Source of the DNA: Spirochaetota bacterium
Lineage (GTDB): Bacteria > Spirochaetota > UBA4802 > UB4802
Length of the DNA: 11,961 nucleotides
Assembly (NCBI GenBank): GCA_029548025.1
Contig: JAKPOE010000405.1
Coordinates: forward strand, 1 to 11,961
Direction of reading: 5' to 3'
The notes under the pieces were generated by a model, which did no database searches, had not been told where the DNA came from, and saw only the letters and a program-made list of their open reading frames with translations. Shown in pieces: positions 7,699 through 11,961 of the stretch. Each line of letters opens with the position of its first letter. Within the stretch, counting starts at the first letter, position 1. The translations under genes were made by a program, and so were the position numbers.

Positions 7699-8967
7699 CT
7701 ACTTAAGCTGTCTCAATAGCATATTGCGTATTCGTGTGCTCTCAAAAACGCGCACCACCCTGCGATTGCTGTCATACCGTAAATCCACAATAATATTATG
7801 TACCTTTTTGTTTTTTATTGTATCATAAAATATCATAACCTTAGGATTCATGAAGTTTATCCGTGAAATTTCCTCAATCCGTGCTACCTCATAAACTCTT
7901 ACCTTTTTGCGTGTATCCATGCTTATCTTTTCAGATTCAAGCATGATGAAATCCCCTGCTTTTAAAAATGGAGTACCCTTATTTAAGGATAGCCCCAGTA
8001 CCTTAATAAACCTATGGATGTCATCAGTTGAATACAGGTAATTGGATAAACTTAATATATATCGTAAAGCTTTTTCAACACCCATGGGAATCCTGAATGG
8101 TGTTGCACTTGTTAAGGCATCATACATATCACATATACCAATCATACGGGCTAAATCGGGCAATTCACTGTATTGATTTTCAAGGGTTTTGTCCTTATCG
8201 GTTTCCCTGAATGGATAGCCCGGACTTTGCAATTTACGATGGTGAAATAGTGCAACATATTTTATACTATTGGGAACAACCTTTTTCCCTGTTGAATCAA
8301 CGACACTGTCCAGAATTCGATACCCTTCACGAGTATGTTCCAGCACCTTTTTAAATTCATCCTGTGATAACAGACCTGGTTTCTGAATGATAGATTGCTC
8401 AACTCGCAGTTTCCCGATATCATGAAGATATCCTGCAAGCGCTGCCAATTTAACCTTATCACCGGTTGACATCTCCTTATATACTAAAATCATTGCAAGC
8501 AAACCAACATTGACCGAATGGGTATAGGTGGTATAATCAAAGTCTTTTATATCTTTTAAAAGCGATAGCACTCCACCGGTTTTATCCTCAGGACGCAAAC
8601 TGTCCACAATGGCTGCTAAATGATTATGTGATTGCAAAAACTGAGCATGGGTCATTTTCCCATTTTTACGTATATCCGTATACATCGTTGCCGTATCATC
8701 TGCTATGGCCTTTAACTTTTTCATGTCAATGATTTCACGGTCATAAACACCAATTGATTCAGTAACACGGGGAATAAAAAATTTTATGCCTTCTTCAGAT
8801 TTATTTTTTAACAACTCATCATCAAGCGCCTGCCCGGCAGAAAATACTGTATTCCCCTGCTGGTCCAATACATCAAAGGTTAAAAGCTTATCACCACTTA
8901 ATTTTTTTAAATACGAAACAGATATCTCCTGAAAACGGGATGTATCAATAGTAATATTGTTATCCAT
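7699..8967 (-). CDS. HD-GYP domain protein (putative cyclic-di-GMP phosphodiesterase)
   Basis: Cytoplasmic HD-GYP protein of 422 residues without transmembrane segments. An N-terminal module of about 130 residues (FDVLDQQGNTVFSAGQAL, about 31-48) is followed by the HD core: H150 (TYTHSVNV), H182-D183 with GK (LHDIGKL, 181-187), H211 (LEHTREGYRIL), H242-H243 (FHHRKLQSPGYP, 241-252) and D280 (ICDMYDALTS). About 90 C-terminal residues form a strand-rich tail (KAGDFIMLES, then KVMIFYDTI and HNIIVDLRY). The metal-binding pattern is largely complete. The GYP loop departs from HHExxDGxGYP: R replaces E, Q replaces D and S replaces G, so c-di-GMP hydrolysis is likely but not certain. It is first in an operon with the single-domain receiver and diverges from the metallophosphatase gene. 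Confidence 0.9.
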   Translation of the reverse strand: MDNNITIDTSRFQEISVSYLKKLSGDKLLTFDVLDQQGNTVFSAGQALDDELLKNKSEEGIKFFIPRVTESIGVYDREIIDMKKLKAIADDTATMYTDIRKNGKMTHAQFLQSHNHLAAIVDSLRPEDKTGGVLSLLKDIKDFDYTTYTHSVNVGLLAMILVYKEMSTGDKVKLAALAGYLHDIGKLRVEQSIIQKPGLLSQDEFKKVLEHTREGYRILDSVVDSTGKKVVPNSIKYVALFHHRKLQSPGYPFRETDKDKTLENQYSELPDLARMIGICDMYDALTSATPFRIPMGVEKALRYILSLSNYLYSTDDIHRFIKVLGLSLNKGTPFLKAGDFIMLESEKISMDTRKKVRVYEVARIEEISRINFMNPKVMIFYDTIKNKKVHNIIVDLRYDSNRRVVRVFESTRIRNMLLRQLK

Positions 8968-9003
8968 AGTCTGCTAAAATATTTTAAATTTGAATCAATT
9001 ATG

Positions 9004-9016
9004 ATACACTATTGTA
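9004..9016 (+). repeat. Left copy of 13-bp inverted repeat flanking the metallophosphatase gene
   Basis: ATACACTATTGTA in the divergent intergenic region between the HD-GYP and metallophosphatase genes. Its reverse complement recurs exactly at 9976-9988. The core TACA-N4-TGTA is itself a short palindrome. Bases 9008-9021 also form ACTATT/AATAGT around a 2-bp centre. It may be an operator for either divergent gene. Confidence 0.6.
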
Positions 9017-9083
9017 ATAGTTGCAATATTTTTTTTCTTTATTTTTCATGAAATGTACGATAGTTACTGTATATATAACCACC

Positions 9084-9983
9084 ATGAAACGATACTGTAT
9101 AGTCATCATAATAGCAATTGCACTCGTCTTCAACACCATTGCCTGTTATAAACAGCATATTCCTTCCGATGGCGTATATACCGTCTGGGTACACTCGGAT
9201 ATTCAACCCACAAAAAAATCAGAACGATGGCATTATGCAAGGGCTATAGACGATATTATGAATATTAAACCGCATCCTATCTTTGCCATTATAGCAGGAG
9301 ATATCGTACAACACAAAGAAGCAGAAGAAGATTATCAATGGTTTATAGAATTACGAAAGAAGGCAGAAATTAACTATTGGTACGAAATTGCCGGAAATCA
9401 CGAATGGAAAAATATGCCAGCATATAATACATATATTGGCAAACCATTACGTTATACTGTACTTTTTGGAAATATTATTTTCATATTCATGTCAAATGAA
9501 CGTGGCAGGCCACCAACCTATATTTCCGATGAAACTTTCTTATGGTGGAAAAATATTGTTATTACAAATCAGGATAAAAATATCATAACAGTAACGCATG
9601 CACCATTAAAAAACAGCAATTTAATAGGGACAGTATCAAAAAAGCATATAATCATAAACTCAGAACGATTTGAGAAAGTTTTACAACAGTACCACGTTGA
9701 TATATGGATAAGTGCACACATACACTTACCTGCATGGATAGGCCAGAATAGTAAAATCATCCCTGAATTTAACAATACTCTTTTTATCAATGTTTATGGT
9801 ATACGAAAAGACCCGACAACCAATGTTGAGTCACGAATATTTTTCTTTACTCATGGGTCAAAAAAAGTTTTAATACGATTGCGTGATCATGAAGCAGAAA
9901 CATATAAAAGTACTTATGATATCAATCATAAACTGCACTATCCTTTTACCTGTAATAATTGTCTTCCCGAAATGATACAATAG
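9084..9983 (+). CDS. Calcineurin-like metallophosphatase, predicted lipoprotein
   Basis: Predicted exported metallophosphoesterase of 299 residues. From ATG 9084 the protein opens with a lipoprotein signal peptide (MKRY, an Ile/Ala/Val core, then NTIAC with C21 as the lipidation site). ATG 9048 and TTG 9021 extend the same frame but would bury that signal, so I prefer 9084; no strong ribosome site decides it. Metallophosphatase motifs follow in order: D39-I-Q41 (HSDIQ, with Gln where most have DxH), G-D73 (AGDIVQH), G-N105-H106-E (AGNHEW), H172 (THAPL) and H212-I-H214 (SAHIHLPAW). A CxxC (TCNNC) lies near the C terminus. The substrate is unknown. The gene looks more AT-rich than murA and uses many ATA codons. 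It is flanked by 13-bp inverted repeats, the right one covering its stop codon, which hints at separate acquisition. Confidence 0.8.
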   Translation: MKRYCIVIIIAIALVFNTIACYKQHIPSDGVYTVWVHSDIQPTKKSERWHYARAIDDIMNIKPHPIFAIIAGDIVQHKEAEEDYQWFIELRKKAEINYWYEIAGNHEWKNMPAYNTYIGKPLRYTVLFGNIIFIFMSNERGRPPTYISDETFLWWKNIVITNQDKNIITVTHAPLKNSNLIGTVSKKHIIINSERFEKVLQQYHVDIWISAHIHLPAWIGQNSKIIPEFNNTLFINVYGIRKDPTTNVESRIFFFTHGSKKVLIRLRDHEAETYKSTYDINHKLHYPFTCNNCLPEMIQ

Positions 9984-9988
9984 TGTAT
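9976..9988 (-). repeat. Right copy of 13-bp inverted repeat at the metallophosphatase stop
   Basis: TACAATAGTGTAT, the exact reverse complement of 9004-9016. It contains the last Gln codon and the TAG stop (9981-9983) of the metallophosphatase gene. Read directly, both sites are preceded by TGA (TGATACA-N4-TGTA), so they can also be seen as near-identical direct repeats. Confidence 0.6.
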
Positions 9989-10094
9989 TTTTGTGTGGGC
10001 ACAGGCATTGGTTAATTGGTAAAAGGCTTTATTATTGTTTCCAGCTATTTTTTAATAATGAAAATATAGTTTTAGCGTTACCCATAATACTATC

Positions 10095-10112
10095 AATTGC
10101 AATATTGCAATT
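10095..10112. repeat. 18-bp perfect palindrome
   Basis: AATTGCAATATTGCAATT is an uninterrupted 18-bp palindrome in the gene-free stretch 9984-10221. Its TTGCAATATT half also occurs at 9021-9030, just upstream of the metallophosphatase. It has no GC-rich stem or T run, so a protein-binding site is more likely than a terminator. Nothing else is recognisable in this 238-base gap apart from the promoter-like element near 10190. Confidence 0.55.
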
Positions 10113-10189
10113 ATCTTTTATAACAGATATTTAAAAAAATACTTGCCATATTTACTTAATGTTAAAAGATTTACTTTGTGATATTTCAT

Positions 10190-10195
10190 TATAGT
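10190..10195 (+). promoter_or_regulatory. Possible -10 box of the DUF2892 gene
   Basis: TATAGT, 26 bases before the start codon, within an 11-mer TATAGTTTAAT (10190-10200) that recurs upstream of the DsrE-like gene at 10937-10947. The -35 region is poor (AGATTT at 17 bp). A short leader of about 20 nt containing GAGGTGA would result. Confidence 0.35.
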
Positions 10196-10221
10196 TTAAT
10201 ATTGATTACCCGAGGTGAGCT

Positions 10222-10437
10222 ATGAAAAAAAATGTTGGTCCAGCAGACAGGTACATACGAGTTCTTATTGGAGTTTCTTTATTAATTAATATTTTTATTG
10301 TAAAACCGGGCGCTATAGGTACAATCATTTTACTGGCATTGGGACTGGCTGTTTTATATTCAGCATATAGCGGCTATTGCTGGATATATGATCTTCTAAA
10401 GATAAGCACATGTAAAAAATCAAATGATGCTGAATAA
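10222..10437 (+). CDS. DUF2892 (YgaP transmembrane-like) small inner-membrane protein
   Basis: A 71-residue membrane protein of the DUF2892 family. It shows the family's N-terminal KKNVGPADRYIRVLIG (2-17), two hydrophobic helices (about 11-29 and 31-49) separated by a Pro-Gly turn (KPGAIG), and the C-terminal AYSGYCWIYDLLKISTCK (48-65) with its two conserved Cys. In YgaP this unit anchors a rhodanese domain; stand-alone copies often sit near sulfur-handling genes, as here with the DsrE-like and TusA genes downstream. Its exact function is unknown. ATG 10222 follows GAGGTGA (10212-10218) closely. The gene is followed at once by the hairpin element at 10457-10502, which probably ends its transcript, so it is likely monocistronic. 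Confidence 0.85.
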   Translation: MKKNVGPADRYIRVLIGVSLLINIFIVKPGAIGTIILLALGLAVLYSAYSGYCWIYDLLKISTCKKSNDAE

Positions 10438-10442
10438 CAACA

Positions 10443-10508
10443 ATAGTTTCATTAAAATAAAATAATAAGGGGTCTGACATGGTGTACCCCTTATTATTTT
10501 ATAGTTTC
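10443..10508. repeat. Hairpin element bracketed by 8-bp direct repeats (MITE/REP-like or terminator)
   Basis: A perfect 17-bp stem, 10457-10473 paired with 10486-10502 (core AATAATAAGGGGT / ACCCCTTATTATT), encloses a 12-nt loop, CTGACATGGTGT. The 50 bases 10451-10500 are bracketed by exact direct repeats ATAGTTTC at 10443-10450 and 10501-10508, as a target duplication would look. A third, inverted copy (GAAACTAT) lies at 10548-10555. The GGGG/CCCC stem with a T-rich right arm could also end the DUF2892 transcript. There is no transposase nearby. Confidence 0.6.
10457..10502 (+). terminator. Probable Rho-independent terminator after the DUF2892 gene
   Basis: Stem-loop starting 20 bases after the stop codon: 17-bp stem, 12-nt loop, four G-C pairs near the loop and a TTATTATTTTATAG 3' arm. 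The T tract is part of the stem rather than a clean tail, so efficiency is uncertain. The symmetric AT arms could allow activity in both directions. Confidence 0.5.
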
Positions 10509-11008
10509 TCCCCTTTTGTGTCATTATAGTACCATGAGCTTATTCCGGAAACTATCTCTCTTGTTGAAATCCACATAAATCTATTCATATACATATTCAA
10601 AGCATAGAGTGCTTCGTTTGTACTGGCAAAGTGAAGTCGATTGTCGTCATTATGAGCTTCATTATTAGTAACAGGTTTGTTATTCACTGTGTGCTCTTTA
10701 TTCAATATATACTATTGTGCAGCAGCATCGCTACATAAAATCACCACCGTACATCTTCTTACAACAACTGTCAACAATGCACATTCATAGAGTAAAAAAA
10801 TATTAATGTTAAGCTTTTATTGTATGGAACTATCGCACATACTATACGTATACTGTATAGTACAATCCATAGCTATTGTAGAATCATAAAATATTAATTT
10901 TCAATAAAAAAATTTTTGTTATTTACAAAATTGTAGTATAGTTTAATTAGTATTAAAGTTTATTATAAAATTTTAAATTATCAAAAAACTATAATCCAGG
11001 GGGAATGT
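10509..11008. other. 500-bp AT-rich gene-poor region with several dyads
   Basis: No convincing gene was found. An open frame on the - strand (10499-10705, TTG start, 68 codons) has no ribosome site, no recognisable motif and an Asn/Ser/Thr-rich product; I do not call it. The right half holds ACTATAC (10841-10847) / GTATAGT (10855-10861), TACAAT (10861-10866) / ATTGTA (10875-10880), and TACA-N4-TGTA at 10924-10935. A weak promoter-like pair, TTGTAT (10820-10825) and TATACG (10843-10848) with a 17-bp spacer, overlaps the first dyad. It would give the DsrE-like gene a leader of about 150 nt. Confidence 0.5.
10937..10942 (+). promoter_or_regulatory. Possible -10 box of the DsrE-like gene
   Basis: TATAGT within TATAGTTTAAT (10937-10947), the same 11-mer as before the DUF2892 gene. 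A TTGTTA at 10916-10921 could serve as -35 but with only 15 bp between. TACA-N4-TGTA (10924-10935) lies directly upstream and would overlap the spacer. Confidence 0.3.
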
Positions 11009-11548
11009 ATGGATGTTAACAAAACATTAGAATCCATCCAGAATCAAATTAAGGAGATTCAGGATGGAAGGAAAGATAAGATTGCTATGATTGTATTCAG
11101 TGGTGATCTTGATAAGCTATTAGCTTCCTTCATTATTGCAACAGGTTCTGTAGCAATGGGCATGGAAGCTGTTATGTTTTTCACATTCTGGGGCACTCCT
11201 GCCCTACGAGACAAGAACAAAAAGGGGAAAGGCAAAAATCTTTTTGGGAAGATGTTTGGTTTTATGTTACCAAAAGGTGCATTAAAGGTTAAACTCTCCA
11301 GAATGAACATGGGTGGAATGGGGACTGGTATGATGAAATACTTGATGAAGAAGAAGAATATTGAGAATTTAGATGGCATGTTAGCTTTAGCCGGAGAGCT
11401 TGGGGTAAAAATTTATGTATGTGAAATGTCAATGGATTTGATGGGTTTCAAAATGGATGAAATGATTGATTATCCAGGACTGCAATCAGTTGGTGTAGCA
11501 ACCTTTTTACAGGAAGCACTCGATAGCAAGATTCAGCTTTTTATTTAA
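11009..11548 (+). CDS. DsrE/DsrF-like protein of the DsrE2 type
   Basis: A 179-residue DsrE/DsrF/DrsH-like protein of the DsrE2 type. Family features are KIAMIVFSGDLDKLLASFIIATGSVAMG (24-51), FFTFWGTPALR (57-67), a Met-rich stretch LSRMNMGGMGTGMMKYLMKKK (96-116), and the signature IYVCEMSMDLMG (135-146) with the only cysteine, C138, followed by GVATFLQEALDSKIQLFI at the C terminus. C138 is the presumed persulfide-carrying residue, consistent with a role in sulfur transfer, possibly exchanging sulfur with the TusA-like protein encoded 145 bases downstream; this partnership is inference. The product is basic and soluble, with one Ala/Phe-rich helix (39-60) sometimes predicted as membrane-associated in this family. 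ATG 11009 is preceded by AGGGGG (10998-11003). Confidence 0.88.
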   Translation: MDVNKTLESIQNQIKEIQDGRKDKIAMIVFSGDLDKLLASFIIATGSVAMGMEAVMFFTFWGTPALRDKNKKGKGKNLFGKMFGFMLPKGALKVKLSRMNMGGMGTGMMKYLMKKKNIENLDGMLALAGELGVKIYVCEMSMDLMGFKMDEMIDYPGLQSVGVATFLQEALDSKIQLFI

Positions 11549-11638
11549 TAAAAATTTTTTTAAATTTATTCTTGTCTTATATATGTTATTACTTTATACA
11601 TAAGTAAGAATGACGGGAAGTTATTGTATTGTTAATGT

Positions 11639-11668
11639 TATAGTATATAGTATATAGTATATAGTATT
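11639..11668 (+). repeat. Heptanucleotide tandem repeat in the tusA promoter zone
   Basis: Four units of TAGTATA (the last TAGTATT) run head to tail from 11641 to 11668. With the preceding TA, they present TATAGT -10-like boxes at 11639, 11646, 11653 and 11660. TTGTAT (11624-11629) is 16 bp from the second box and TTGTTA (11629-11634) is 18 bp from the third. Unit gain or loss by slippage could change promoter spacing. Confidence 0.8.
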
Positions 11669-11693
11669 GTAACAATTAATTAAGGAGGAAATT

Positions 11694-11933
11694 ATGAGTG
11701 ACATTAAAGCTGATGTAACAATGGATTTAAAAGGATTGGCCTGTCCATTACCTGTTGTAAAAGTATCACAGCAGATTAAAAAGATGCAGGTTGGACAAGT
11801 CTTAATGGCAGAAACAACCGATCCCGGTGCTCTTGCAGATTTTCCGGCATGGGCAAAAACCAGTGGTAATGAGATCATTGATACTGTGAAAGATGGTACT
11901 ACTACAAAATTTTTTATCAAAAAGCTAAAATAA
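11694..11933 (+). CDS. TusA/SirA-family sulfur carrier protein
   Basis: A 79-residue TusA-type sulfur carrier. The defining CPxP motif is present with the persulfide cysteine C17 (DLKGLACPLPVVKVSQQI), followed by the two-strand, two-helix pattern of the family (VGQVLMAETTDPGALADFPAWAKTSGNEII). The last part, DGTTTKFFIKKLK, is the usual closing strand. It receives sulfane sulfur from a desulfurase or rhodanese and hands it to acceptors such as DsrE-type proteins. The neighbouring DsrE-like gene fits this, while nifS in the same window is one possible upstream donor (inference). I do not give the name tusA formally because several paralogous families share this fold. AAGGAGG at 11682-11688, five bases before ATG 11694, is a near-ideal ribosome site. 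Confidence 0.92.
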   Translation: MSDIKADVTMDLKGLACPLPVVKVSQQIKKMQVGQVLMAETTDPGALADFPAWAKTSGNEIIDTVKDGTTTKFFIKKLK

Positions 11934-11948
11934 CACAGTAATGCTGTG
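11934..11948 (+). other. Small hairpin between the TusA-like gene and the next gene
   Basis: CACAG (11934-11938) / CTGTG (11944-11948) with a 5-nt loop follows the stop codon directly. It has no T run and runs into the next gene's GAGGTGA (11948-11954). It could therefore influence translation of the next gene rather than terminate transcription. Confidence 0.35.
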
Positions 11949-11957
11949 AGGTGAACA

Positions 11958-11961
11958 ATGT
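11958..11961 (+). CDS. Probable start of a further gene, cut by the window edge
   Basis: GAGGTGA (11948-11954) is followed by ATG at 11958, 24 bases after the stop codon of the TusA-like gene. The arrangement resembles the start of the DUF2892 gene (GAGGTGA then ATG). Only the start codon and one further base are inside the window, so the product is unknown. The short gap suggests co-transcription with the TusA-like gene. Confidence 0.5.

Noticed and set aside
9021..9083. Longer N terminus for the metallophosphatase (TTG 9021 or ATG 9048)
   Set aside because: The extension would place about 12-21 extra residues before a clear lipoprotein signal peptide that begins properly at ATG 9084.
9004..9988. 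Insertion sequence suggested by the 13-bp inverted repeats
   Set aside because: The enclosed gene is a metallophosphatase, there is no transposase, and no flanking target duplication was evident.
10499..10705. 68-codon open frame on the - strand starting with TTG
   Set aside because: No ribosome-binding site, no recognised family, Asn/Ser/Thr-rich product, and its end overlaps the hairpin element; it may be chance or the remnant of a lost gene.
11549..11580. Terminator after the DsrE-like gene (A/T-rich symmetric stretch)
   Set aside because: The AAAAATTTTTTTAAATTT run contains no G-C pairs in its possible stem, so a stable terminator hairpin cannot be supported.
11641..11668. CRISPR-like array
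   Set aside because: The repeat unit is only 7 bp with no spacers; it is a simple tandem repeat.

Overview
The window looks like a chromosomal segment of a moderately AT-rich Gram-negative bacterium, most likely from the phylum Spirochaetota. The flagellar rod protein opens with the MVRGLYTGASGM-type N terminus I associate with spirochaetes. It sits beside several lipoprotein-like secreted proteins and an HD-GYP/receiver pair. The phylum assignment is inference from gene style only; there is no rRNA gene in the window.

Left part (1-2250, + strand): murA (peptidoglycan precursor synthesis, GTG start) and a FlgF-like basal-body rod protein overlap by one base (TAATG). They end at a Rho-independent terminator whose hairpin lies inside the last codons of the convergent nifS gene.

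Middle part (2215-8967, - strand, in order of transcription): an HD-GYP protein followed by a stand-alone receiver domain; a GH18 glycosidase-like exported protein, a SpoU/TrmH RNA methyltransferase and an RlmI-like rRNA methyltransferase in close succession; then nifU-nifS (scaffold and cysteine desulfurase, overlapping TGATG). nifUS has its own strong sigma70-type promoter with an inverted repeat over the -10 box.

Right part (8968-11961, + strand): a divergently transcribed metallophosphatase lipoprotein, then three small genes separated by long AT-rich intergenic stretches: a DUF2892 two-helix membrane protein, a DsrE/DsrF-like (DsrE2) protein and a TusA/SirA-type sulfur carrier. A further gene probably starts at the right edge. 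With nifS/nifU on the left, sulfur mobilisation and transfer is the theme, although the two groups are separate transcription units.

No complete mobile element, CRISPR array or tRNA was seen. The most unusual material is non-coding. A 50-bp hairpin element is bracketed by 8-bp direct repeats. A heptanucleotide tandem repeat sits in the tusA promoter zone, each unit carrying a TATAGT -10-like box. The metallophosphatase gene is flanked by 13-bp inverted copies of one sequence, and an 18-bp perfect palindrome lies downstream of it.
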